This document shows positions 17,694-24,638 of a stretch of DNA of 55,459 nucleotides, piece by piece. Location of the stretch: positions 1-55,459 of the forward strand of contig JAZTWW010000060.1 in NCBI GenBank assembly GCA_045636065.1. Reading direction: 5' to 3'. The notes beneath the pieces were generated by a model. The model was given only the letters and a program-made list of their open reading frames with translations, was not told the DNA's origin and made no database searches. This stretch comes from RGIG5050 sp045636065 (GTDB lineage: Bacteria > Verrucomicrobiota > Kiritimatiellia > RFP12 > UBA1067). Made by a program: the position numbers and the translations under genes. The stretch's first letter is position 1, and each line of letters begins with the position of its first letter.

Positions 17694-20033
17694 TCACTCC
17701 GCGACGAGCGAATCGCCGGCGTAGAAGCGGTAGCGCTTGATGCGGCCGTTCACGCCGACCTGGCGCGGCGTGTAGCGGAAGCCCTTGATCTTCCTCTTTT
17801 CGCCGAGGTCTATCGCAAGATGGTGCGGCGGACGGGCCTTCTCGTCGCTCCAGCGGCTGTGCCAGAAGTTGGATATCTGCCCGTCGATGGCGTTGTCGGC
17901 CGAGCCGTCGTCGCGCAGGGCCTCTTCGCTTGATATGCTGATGAAAGACCAGGCGTCGTGCGGGATAGATTCCCCGTTCTCGTCAAAGAGGTCGAACTCG
18001 GATATCGCCGCCACAAGCTCATCCCTGGGCCAGCTTGAATCGGCGAAGAGCGCCACCTGGCGGGCCTCCACGACACGCTTGAAGAAGACCTCCTGCGCAT
18101 CGGTCGTGTTGGGGAACATGCCGGCCTGCAGGGGATGCGCCGGGAGATTGAGCTTCGCGGCCGCGCGCTTAGGTGCGGCGACGAAGTCCATGTCGGGATG
18201 GAGCTCGTCGAGGATCGGCTCCTTGATGCACTTGAAGCCGTCGACGGGGACGTTGCCGGCGAAGTCCCAGACCATGAACTCGTTTGCTCCCTTCTTGAGC
18301 CAGCAGCCGGGAACGAACATCGTCTGCGTCGGGCCTATGCTCCAGAAGCGGCCGAGAGGATGGCCGTTCACCCACACCATGCCCTTCTTCCATCCCCTCA
18401 CATCGAGGAACGTGTCGGACGTGTCGTCAAGCTCGGCCACGTACCGCTTGAAGGTGCAAGGGCCAAATGCCCCGTCCGCGCCTTCGAACTTGAGCGAGGA
18501 CATGTACTTCTCGTCCATCTTCGCCCCGTACGCGTTCCAGCCGTTGAGCGGCGCGCCGCCGAGCGTCACGGGAGGCATAAGGCCCTTTGCGGAGTTGTTC
18601 ATCGCCGCGCCGAAGTTGTAGCGGCTCATGTGGGTCACCACGACGGAGAGCGTGCGGGCCTTGTCCGAGGGCGGCACCTCAACCCCGAGCGACGGATAGC
18701 GGCGGTCGAGGAAGCCGATGAAACCGCCGTTGAGGAAGACTGCGGCGTGGTCGCGGAGGTTCGGCGCCCTGACGGCTCCGCCGCGCCCGGGGGCGATCTC
18801 CGTCTTGTAGACTACGGCGCCATATCCCTGGCCGAGCATCTCCATCGGCAGGGGGTCCACCATCGGCTCCTTGTTGAGGGGGGCTTCCGTCGTCGCGAGG
18901 GGGATCGTCACGGCCTTGGCCTTGCACTCGAACGCCTGGACGGGAAGCGGATCCGGGACAGGGGGAAGATTCGCGAACTCGGAGGAATCCATGTACTTCG
19001 AAAGAAGCTTCTTGAGGGCGTGGAACTTGGGCGTCGCGCGGCCCTGCTCGGAGATCGGGGCCTCGTAGTCGTAGCTGGAGGTCTGCGGCAGGAACGGCGA
19101 GTTGCATCCCGCCCACCAGCCGAACGACGTACCGCCGTGCGCCATGTACAGGGAGAAGCTACCCTTGTGCGCAAGCATCCAGTCGATGTCGTCGAGCATC
19201 GTCTGGACGCTCTTGACGTGGTGCGGCTGGCCCCAGCTGTCGAACCAGGCGGGGTAGTATTCGCCGCACATCTGCGGCCCCTTTGGCTGCACCTCCTTGA
19301 GCTTGTTGAAGCCGTTCTCGGGGTTGGCTCCGAAGTTCACGACCTTGAACGTCTCGGGGATGGCGCCAGCGTGGAGCTGCGTCGCCGGGTTGCAGGTGAA
19401 GACGGGAACGTCAAAGCCCGACTCGCGCAGGGTGTCGTAGAGCGACTTGATGTACTCCTTGTCGTTCCCGAAGAAGCCGTACTCGTTCTCGTCCTGCACC
19501 ATGAGGATCGGTCCGCCCTTAGTCACCTGCAGATCCCTCAGTTCGTCGGCGACGCGCCTCAAGTACGCCTTGGCGCTTTCAAGGTACTTCGGGTCGCGGG
19601 TCCTTACGCGAACCTTGTCGACGCCCTCGTCGAGAAGCCACCACGGAAGGCCGCCGAACTCCCATTCGGCGCACGTGTACGGGCCGGGCCTCAAAAGGAC
19701 CCAAAGCCCCTCCTCCTGCGCCATGCGGCAGAACGCGGCGACGTCCTTCTCGCCGGAGAAATCGTACGCTCCGCGCTCCTGCTCGTGGTAGTTCCAGAAG
19801 AGGTAGGCGCAGACTGCGTTGAGGCCCATGGCCTTGCACATCCTCAGGCGGTGGCGCCAGTAGGCGCGCGGCACGCGGGCGAAGTGTATCTCGCCGCACC
19901 TGACGAGCGTTTCGCGCCCGTCGATTATGAAAGCGTTCCTCTCTGTGGATATCTCGAACGTATGCGTCTGGGCTGCGGCGCTTCCCCCGAATGCGGCCGC
20001 GGCTGCGATCGCCGCTGCAAAAATCCTTTTCAT
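17694..20033 (-). CDS. Secreted GH35 beta-galactosidase with C-terminal discoidin-like domain
   Basis: 779 residues; signal peptide about 1-21 ending SAAAQ. The GH35 barrel shows GEIHFARVPRAYWRHRL at 47-63, LRPGPYTCAEWEFGGLPWWL (115-134), the acid/base Glu184 in QDENEYG (usual form QxENEYG) and nucleophile Glu258 in CGEYYPAWFDSWG. MAHGGTSFGWWAG and SYDYEAPISE follow in the expected order. Two beta-sandwich domains come next (WVNGHPLGRFWSIGP), then an F5/8 type C-like module at the end (DGSADNAIDGQISNFWHSRW, HLAIDLGEKRKIKGFRYTPR). It likely cleaves terminal beta-galactose from glycans outside the cytoplasm. AAAGGAAACAG precedes the ATG. Confidence 0.93.
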   Translation of the reverse strand: MKRIFAAAIAAAAAFGGSAAAQTHTFEISTERNAFIIDGRETLVRCGEIHFARVPRAYWRHRLRMCKAMGLNAVCAYLFWNYHEQERGAYDFSGEKDVAAFCRMAQEEGLWVLLRPGPYTCAEWEFGGLPWWLLDEGVDKVRVRTRDPKYLESAKAYLRRVADELRDLQVTKGGPILMVQDENEYGFFGNDKEYIKSLYDTLRESGFDVPVFTCNPATQLHAGAIPETFKVVNFGANPENGFNKLKEVQPKGPQMCGEYYPAWFDSWGQPHHVKSVQTMLDDIDWMLAHKGSFSLYMAHGGTSFGWWAGCNSPFLPQTSSYDYEAPISEQGRATPKFHALKKLLSKYMDSSEFANLPPVPDPLPVQAFECKAKAVTIPLATTEAPLNKEPMVDPLPMEMLGQGYGAVVYKTEIAPGRGGAVRAPNLRDHAAVFLNGGFIGFLDRRYPSLGVEVPPSDKARTLSVVVTHMSRYNFGAAMNNSAKGLMPPVTLGGAPLNGWNAYGAKMDEKYMSSLKFEGADGAFGPCTFKRYVAELDDTSDTFLDVRGWKKGMVWVNGHPLGRFWSIGPTQTMFVPGCWLKKGANEFMVWDFAGNVPVDGFKCIKEPILDELHPDMDFVAAPKRAAAKLNLPAHPLQAGMFPNTTDAQEVFFKRVVEARQVALFADSSWPRDELVAAISEFDLFDENGESIPHDAWSFISISSEEALRDDGSADNAIDGQISNFWHSRWSDEKARPPHHLAIDLGEKRKIKGFRYTPRQVGVNGRIKRYRFYAGDSLVAE

Positions 20034-20076
20034 GACTGTTTCCTTTCCGTTTCCTGAACAGTGCCGGCGTGCGGCA

Positions 20077-20928
20077 TCACTCCTCGAAATCCCATTCCGG
20101 CTGGTAGCCCTGAAGCTCGCGCGGCATTGCGACAGGGGCTATCCCCCATGCCTTGAGCGACGCCTCGGCCTTGAGCCAGGCCGTGTAGAGCTCTTCCTTC
20201 GACGCGGACTTGACGAGCTCGGCAAGGTTCTCCTCGACCTTCGCGCGGAAGGCGATCTCCTCCTGCTGCCTCGCATCAAGCTCCGATGCGTACTCCTCGA
20301 ACGTGCCGCCGTCGGCGATGTACTTCCTGAGCTCGGCCTTCATGCCCGCGACGATCCGCTTCATGTCCACGCATTCGGTAAGCTCGTCGTCATAGACGGT
20401 TATCGGCTCGTTGAGAGTCTTTTCAAGATCGGCGGCGACCTCCGGGGTGAAGGGAGCATCGGCCTTGCGGCCCGGCTCGGCGTACGCGGCGAGGAACTGG
20501 TCGCCGGGATTGGCGAAAAGCGTTTTGAGGGCCTTTTCGAGACGGATGCGGTCGCCCCTCACATACTGGCGCTCCAGCGCGCGCGCCGGACGGCCCTTTC
20601 GCTCGGCGGCGTCCGCCTGGGTGGCCTGGACGGCCTGCACGGCCGCCGCACCGGCGCCCTTCTCAAGCTCCATCTCCATCTTGCGGCGCGTTCTCGCCGA
20701 TCCAAGCCACATGAGCCCGGCGACGAGCGCCACGACCGCCGCGAGCGCTGCGAGGCCTGCAAGGGCGAAAAACACCTTGTCGCCGAGCGTGAGCGGAAGC
20801 CGGCTCACGCTCATGGGCTTTATGCCCTGTTTGCGCAGCCTGGAGTAGGCCGCGGATCTGCCGCGCGCCTTTATCACGCCCTCGATCGTGACGTTTTCGG
20901 AGTTCTGGTACCTGTAGAGAAATTTCAC
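20077..20928 (-). CDS. Membrane protein with GspF/PilC-like N-terminal segment
   Basis: 283 residues from GTG 20928. An upstream in-frame ATG (20964) overlaps the -35 hexamer, so it cannot be the start. Residues 1-42 (MKFLYRYQNSENVTIEGVIKARG..., then AAYSRLRKQGIKPMSVSRL) resemble the head of type II secretion/type IV pilus GspF/PilC, in which a sheet leads to a Gly-Ile-x-Pro. The rest is not GspF: one membrane helix at about 54-77 and then a soluble, charged, mostly helical domain with PEVAADLEKTLNEPITVYDDE and AWLKAEASLKAWGI. Function unknown. GH35 follows after 43 bases. Confidence 0.72.
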   Translation of the reverse strand: MKFLYRYQNSENVTIEGVIKARGRSAAYSRLRKQGIKPMSVSRLPLTLGDKVFFALAGLAALAAVVALVAGLMWLGSARTRRKMEMELEKGAGAAAVQAVQATQADAAERKGRPARALERQYVRGDRIRLEKALKTLFANPGDQFLAAYAEPGRKADAPFTPEVAADLEKTLNEPITVYDDELTECVDMKRIVAGMKAELRKYIADGGTFEEYASELDARQQEEIAFRAKVEENLAELVKSASKEELYTAWLKAEASLKAWGIAPVAMPRELQGYQPEWDFEE

Positions 20929-20935
20929 GTTCAAT

Positions 20936-20964
20936 ATTATACCAATTGCAAAGGGCCGTTGCAA
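20936..20964 (-). promoter_or_regulatory. Promoter giving a leaderless message
   Basis: On minus: -35 TTGCAA (20959-20964), 17 bases, TTGG then -10 TATAAT (20936-20941), 7 bases, then the GTG start codon at 20928. Hexamers and distances match those of adk exactly. Confidence 0.75.
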
Positions 20965-21018
20965 CCAAATTACGGCGCATTCGTACGTTCAGCGCATTGG
21001 AAACGGTCCGGAGGGGCG

Positions 21019-22368
21019 CTACTGAACAAGCCCAAAGAGGAGAACAAGGACGATCGCGGCCGGGAGGAGGTATTTCATCACCGCGCGGGAGACTGTCCCA
21101 AGTTTCAGCCCCTCGCCGGTGTTGGCGGCTGCGGCGAATCTCTTCCATGTCCAGCCAAAGCCGTTGACGGCAAAGCATCCGATCACGAGCGCACCGCACG
21201 GAAGCCAAAGCTTCGAGACGATGAAATCCTCGACGTCCAGCACCTTGTCCGGCCCCAGGATGCAGGGAAGGGACGCAACAAGGACGCCCAGCCCGACAAG
21301 CGCCGCGACAGGCGGCCTCGATCTGCGCGTTTCGTCTATAAGCCCGCCTATGAGGCACTCGAAGACGGCGACGACCGTCGTCAGCGCGGCAAGCGCGAGA
21401 AAAACGAAGAAAAGAGCCCCCCATACGCATGAAAACGGCATTTTGGCGAACACCTCAGGGAGGGCGACGAATATGAGCCCAGGCCCCTGGGAGTATTCGA
21501 CGCCGTAGGCCGCGCACGCGGGAAAGATGATAAGCCCCGACATGAACGCCACTAAGGTATCTATCGAGATTATCCAGACGGCTTCGGTGGCGAGCGTGCG
21601 CCTATTGTCCATGTAGCTTCCGAATATCGTCATGCAGCCCACGCCGAGCGAAAGCGTGAAGAACGCCTGCGCCATGGCGTCGTAGATGCTGCGGAAGGGA
21701 TGCGCCATGATCTTGGACCAGTCAGGATAGAGGTAGAACTTGAGCCCTTCGGCGGCGCCGGGGAGCGTCACCGCCCTGACGGCCAGTATCCCTATAAGCG
21801 CGAGAAGTGCGAGCATCATGAATTTCGTCATCCGCTCTATTCCACGCTGCACGCCGAACGCGCATGCGCATGTCGCGAAGGCTATCGAAAGCGACGCAAA
21901 GCCGAGGGCGGCTGGTTTGGAGGCGCGCACGGCGTCGAAATGTCCGCCCGCCGCGCCGGCCGCCGGGGCGGCCCCCGAGATGTAGTCGGCACTGTACCTC
22001 AAGAGCCATCCGCATACGTCCGTATAGTACATCATGAGAACGAGATTCCCGCCGAATATCGCAAGGGCCGCCATGCGCCAGAACCTCGCCTTTGCCCTGA
22101 TGCGCCTGTCGCGCCGATGGGCCGAAACGAGAAGGCTCGGAATCGCCCTCGCTATGCCGGCGCGCGCGCCTCGCCCTATCGCAAGTTCGCATACGAGAAG
22201 CGGATAGCCGAGAATCGCCAGAAACGCGATGTAAAGAAGCACGAATGCGGCTCCTCCGTTCTGCCCGACAATGAACGGAAAGCGCCATACGTTCCCGAGC
22301 CCGACGGCGCATCCCGCCGCGAGCATCAGGAATCCAAGCCTGGAAGCCAGTCTCTCTCTTGCATTCAT
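21019..22368 (-). CDS. Sodium-dependent transporter, NSS (neurotransmitter:sodium symporter) family
   Basis: 449 residues from ATG 22368 (MNARERLASRLG). The first helix has the NSS signature GCAVGLGNVWRFPFIVGQNG, in which unwound backbone binds Na+ and substrate, followed by GGAAFVLLYIAFLAILGYPL and ELAIGR. FFTLSLGVGCMTIFGSY (TM6) and later helices fit the LeuT fold with about 12 TM segments. Bacterial members import amino acids with sodium; the substrate here is unknown. A longer in-frame start (22404) lies inside the -35 region and is rejected. No Shine-Dalgarno: the -10 ends 7 bases before the ATG. Confidence 0.93.
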   Translation of the reverse strand: MNARERLASRLGFLMLAAGCAVGLGNVWRFPFIVGQNGGAAFVLLYIAFLAILGYPLLVCELAIGRGARAGIARAIPSLLVSAHRRDRRIRAKARFWRMAALAIFGGNLVLMMYYTDVCGWLLRYSADYISGAAPAAGAAGGHFDAVRASKPAALGFASLSIAFATCACAFGVQRGIERMTKFMMLALLALIGILAVRAVTLPGAAEGLKFYLYPDWSKIMAHPFRSIYDAMAQAFFTLSLGVGCMTIFGSYMDNRRTLATEAVWIISIDTLVAFMSGLIIFPACAAYGVEYSQGPGLIFVALPEVFAKMPFSCVWGALFFVFLALAALTTVVAVFECLIGGLIDETRRSRPPVAALVGLGVLVASLPCILGPDKVLDVEDFIVSKLWLPCGALVIGCFAVNGFGWTWKRFAAAANTGEGLKLGTVSRAVMKYLLPAAIVLVLLFGLVQ

Positions 22369-22375
22369 GACGTAA

Positions 22376-22404
22376 ATGATACCATAAAATGATGTCCGCT
22401 TCAA
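22376..22404 (-). promoter_or_regulatory. Promoter of the NSS symporter, leaderless configuration
   Basis: On minus: -35 TTGAAG (22399-22404), 17 bases, ATGG then -10 TATCAT (22376-22381), 7 bases, ATG. It sits in the 37-base gap after the lolA-like stop, so the symporter has its own start of transcription. Confidence 0.65.
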
Positions 22405-22405
22405 G

Positions 22406-22960
22406 CTAGTCTTCGTCGAGGACGATTTCCACCGTGTCGCCGCTCAGATAGAGGATCGTGACCTTCTTGGCCTTCGAGGTGAAAGCCCCTTCGCCTCCCC
22501 CAAAGACGGATATGGTCTTTACGACCGACGCCATGTCGGGATCGAGGGGTCTAAGGGAGAATCCGCCCTTTACGGCCTTCGTCTCGAAAAGGCGATCCGC
22601 CGCATCGAGATCGCCTCCGCTCAAGGCCGCCAGGGGAGCGCTCATCGGGATGTCCCTGAAAAGCGTCGTGGTGGTCGCCCCCCTTACGGTAGTCGAATAT
22701 CCGTCCTTCATGGCGGTGAACGAGCTTTTCACCGGCTTGAGCTTGTCCATGGTGAAGCTCTCGCCTTTGACGAACTCCCATCTGCCGCTTGACTTGAGTG
22801 TGACGTCCATGTCGGAAAGGGTCTTCGTCTCGACAAAGGTGCCTCCGGCGCGCGCGGGCAAGGATTCTTCAAGCGCGACTATCCCCGCAATGCCGCCCGC
22901 TGCACACGATGCACAGGCAACATGCGCCGCAAACGCCAGAACGGCCGTCTTGAACGTCAT
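22406..22960 (-). CDS. LolA-like outer-membrane lipoprotein carrier family protein
   Basis: 184 residues from ATG 22960, with AGGAG at a good distance upstream and a signal peptide (FKTAVLAFAAHVACASC). A Cys lies near the cleavage site but the lipobox is poor. The mature part, with GGTFVETKTLSDMDVTLKSSG, then WEFVKGESF and a terminal KVTILYLSGDTVEIVLDED, looks like the LolA_3-type fold: a half-barrel that carries lipoproteins or other lipids across the periplasm. Family assignment rests on pattern and length only. It has its own promoter and the candidate small RNA gene lies immediately upstream. Confidence 0.62.
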   Translation of the reverse strand: MTFKTAVLAFAAHVACASCAAGGIAGIVALEESLPARAGGTFVETKTLSDMDVTLKSSGRWEFVKGESFTMDKLKPVKSSFTAMKDGYSTTVRGATTTTLFRDIPMSAPLAALSGGDLDAADRLFETKAVKGGFSLRPLDPDMASVVKTISVFGGGEGAFTSKAKKVTILYLSGDTVEIVLDED

Positions 22961-22993
22961 ACGGGAACTCCTTTCTCTTTCAACGGTGCGCGT

Positions 22994-23022
22994 ATAATAC
23001 CATAAACGCGCGGCAAAATCAA
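22994..23022 (-). promoter_or_regulatory. Promoter of the lolA-like gene
   Basis: On minus: -35 TTGATT (23017-23022), 17 bases, ATGG then -10 TATTAT (22994-22999). The predicted leader of about 27 bases carries AAAGGAG before the ATG. Confidence 0.65.
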
Positions 23023-23044
23023 ATGCGCCGTGGCCGGCAGGGTA

Positions 23045-23193
23045 TAAAAAGAGCACGGCGCGTCTGTAGGCGATCTAATGGGACACAGCCAAGCAGTCCA
23101 ATCAGTTACAGGGCGCCGCGCAAAAGGAAAATACCAGACAGCCCGGCCCTCGGGCGCAGACTGGCGATACCAACGGAAATTCACTTGAAATCC
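23045..23193 (-). ncRNA. Candidate structured small RNA, about 149 nt, unknown class
   Basis: No plausible protein is encoded here, yet the strand opposite has a complete transcription unit: promoter at 23200-23228, predicted start near 23193, and a long stem followed by a U tract ending near 23046. Predicted folds, 5' to 3': a small stem GGA..TTC/GAA..TCC with loop AAGT; a hairpin CCAG/CTGG enclosing GCCCG/CGGGC with loop AGGGC; a pyrimidine-rich single strand; and a 14-pair helix formed by GCGCGGCG(C)C-CTGTA with TACAG-A-CGCGCCGTGC, enclosing a GGAC/GTCC hairpin. I find no SRP tetraloop motif, no tmRNA or RNase P features, and no clear 6S architecture. It sits between luxS and the lolA-like gene. 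Confidence 0.5.
23046..23121 (-). terminator. Terminal helix and U tract of the small RNA
   Basis: The 5' arm (23107-23121) and 3' arm (23053-23068) pair over 14 base pairs with one small internal loop, and the 3' arm is followed by UCUUUUU. The enclosed loop is 38 bases with its own short hairpin, larger than a textbook terminator, so the helix may be both structural and terminating. Confidence 0.5.
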
Positions 23194-23199
23194 ACTTAT

Positions 23200-23228
23200 A
23201 TGATAACACATTGCCCCCTGTATGGCAA
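23200..23228 (-). promoter_or_regulatory. Promoter of the candidate small RNA
   Basis: On minus: -35 TTGCCA (23223-23228), 17 bases, -10 TATCAT (23200-23205). The predicted start near 23193 begins the structured region. Confidence 0.6.
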
Positions 23229-23259
23229 GCGGAAATTTCCATTATTTTCTTGGGGGCAA
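23211..23259. promoter_or_regulatory. Nested inverted repeats around the small-RNA promoter
   Basis: TTGCCCCC at 23211-23218, within the promoter spacer, is mirrored by GGGGGCAA at 23252-23259, an 8-base perfect inverted repeat. Between them, just upstream of the -35, lies the perfect 10-base palindrome GGAAATTTCC (23231-23240). This looks like an operator region; the regulator is unknown. Confidence 0.45.
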
Positions 23260-23296
23260 GGGCTGGCGCAGTAAAAGAGAGGGGCGCTTGATATGG

Positions 23297-23824
23297 TCAC
23301 GAATCGTAGAAGATTCCGCCCGAGGTGTCGAGCCGCTTCGTCTTCTCGTACTCGTATGAGGCGCCGGACTTTAGGATCTCAACGTACTTGGCCGCCTCCC
23401 ATTTCGCCATCGGCAGATCGTGCAGGAGATAGTTGCCGCAATTTACCGGCGTCGCTCCGGGAACTTCGCCTTCATAGTCGCGCATATGCTCGAATGCGCG
23501 CAGCATGAGAGGCTGAAGCTCCTGCGGCCTTGGGCGACCCTTCACGATCAGGTAGCACCCGGTAAGGCACCCCATCGGCCCCCAATAGACGATCCTATCC
23601 TTCCATTCCGCATCATTGCGCAGAAATGTAGCAATGACATGCTCGATCGTGTGCATGGCGTTGGGGTGTATCGCCGGCTCCCTGTTGGGCGCTTTCATGC
23701 GTATGTCGAAGGTCGTGGCGAAATCGCCTCCGATCTCGTCCACGCGCGACTCGTAAACGCCCGGGACCATCCTGGTATGGTCCACCTGGAACGATGCAAT
23801 CAACTTCGCCTTGCTTTCTTCCAT
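23297..23824 (-). CDS. luxS: S-ribosylhomocysteine lyase
   Basis: 175 residues. LuxS cleaves S-ribosylhomocysteine to homocysteine and DPD, the precursor of autoinducer-2, in the activated methyl cycle. Metal ligands are His58 and His62 in HTIEH and Cys129 in VNCGNY; the catalytic Cys86 is in GPMGCLTG. DHTRM near the N-terminus and GGDFATTFDIR match the family. AAGGAG precedes the ATG. It follows the metallo-hydrolase gene by 25 bases and so is probably cotranscribed with it. The companion enzyme (MTA/SAH nucleosidase) is not in the window. Confidence 0.96.
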   Translation of the reverse strand: MEESKAKLIASFQVDHTRMVPGVYESRVDEIGGDFATTFDIRMKAPNREPAIHPNAMHTIEHVIATFLRNDAEWKDRIVYWGPMGCLTGCYLIVKGRPRPQELQPLMLRAFEHMRDYEGEVPGATPVNCGNYLLHDLPMAKWEAAKYVEILKSGASYEYEKTKRLDTSGGIFYDS

Positions 23825-23849
23825 TTCATCACTCCTTGCTTGATGCCCT

Positions 23850-24638
23850 TTATAGCTCGATCCTCAACCCGTCGTACGCTAGGCGGATGCCCGGCGGAAG
23901 GCCGCGCTCGAACGGTTCGTGCACGACGCTATGGCACATGTGCGTGAAAAGCGTCCTCTTTGCGCCGATCTTCGCGGCGGCTGCAAGGCTCAGAGGGAGC
24001 GTCATATGGGTCGTATGGGGCCTTTCGGCCCTGAGGCAGTCGAGGACAAGAAGGTCGAGGCCCTTGAGCTTCACCATCGACGCGGGCGGTATCTCATGGC
24101 AGTCAGGGATGTACGCTAGGCGCGCAGACCCCGACTCGAACACGTAGCCGTTCGTTCTCGGGCCATGGATGACGGGGACAGGCGTCACCTTGACGTCCTT
24201 TATGCGGAACGCCCTCTTCACGGGCTTGAAACGGATCATGGGCCTGTAGAGGCCGTTCGTGTTAGGCTTGTCGCTTATGTACGGGAAAATGCGCCTTAGG
24301 CCGTCAAGCGTCTCCTCTGCGCCGTAGCAGTTCATCGGCTTCGCGCCGTTTAGCGTATTGAACCGCCTCACGTCGTCGAACGCGGCGACATGGTCCATAT
24401 GCGTATGCGTTATGACGATTGCATCCGCCTTCCTGATCCCGTACCTAATGCACGAGAGCCTGAACTCAGGCGGGGTGTCGACGATTATCGAGGCCTCGCG
24501 CGATTCGATGACGACCCCGCTTCTCGAGCGCCTGTCGCGCGGATCTGTGGAGACGCAGGCCGGGCACGTGCAGCCTATCTGCGGAATCCCCACAGAGGTG
24601 CCCGTGCCCAGAAACGTGATGGCAAGAGAGCCCGTCAC
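23850..24638 (-). CDS. PhnP-like metallo-beta-lactamase-fold hydrolase
   Basis: 262 residues. The MBL fold motif THTHMDHVAAFDDVRRF carries the HxHxDH zinc site; the N-terminal TFLGTGTSVGIPQIGCTCPAC and DRRSRSG resemble PhnP/RNase Z-like phosphodiesterases, and the CTCPAC cysteines may bind an extra zinc as in PhnP. Later ligands are in VPVIHGP, YIPDCHE and FTHMCHSV. The substrate is probably a small cyclic phosphodiester or nucleotide, but no phosphonate genes are nearby. Start is GTG 24638, overlapping the kinase stop (GTGA). Confidence 0.83.
   Translation of the reverse strand: MTGSLAITFLGTGTSVGIPQIGCTCPACVSTDPRDRRSRSGVVIESREASIIVDTPPEFRLSCIRYGIRKADAIVITHTHMDHVAAFDDVRRFNTLNGAKPMNCYGAEETLDGLRRIFPYISDKPNTNGLYRPMIRFKPVKRAFRIKDVKVTPVPVIHGPRTNGYVFESGSARLAYIPDCHEIPPASMVKLKGLDLLVLDCLRAERPHTTHMTLPLSLAAAAKIGAKRTLFTHMCHSVVHEPFERGLPPGIRLAYDGLRIEL

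Noticed and set aside
18135..20057. 640-codon open frame on plus antisense to GH35
   Set aside because: The GH35 protein on the opposite strand has signal peptide, catalytic residues and domains in order. The antisense frame is a by-product of GC-rich codon bias.
23045..23193. Known RNA classes for the candidate small RNA (SRP RNA, 6S, tmRNA, common riboswitches)
   Set aside because: No SRP GGAA tetraloop with its GGAAGCAGCC partner, no 5'-3' closing stem with central bubble as in 6S, too short for tmRNA, and no riboswitch core recognised. A covariance search would be decisive.
22957..23211. 84-codon frame on minus covering the small-RNA region
   Set aside because: It begins inside the promoter, has no ribosome site, runs into the lolA-like promoter and leader, and its composition is not protein-like.
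23251..23296. Terminator for luxS
   Set aside because: The stem CTTG-CCCC-CAAG after luxS is followed by AAAA rather than a U tract on the transcribed strand, so no intrinsic terminator can be claimed.
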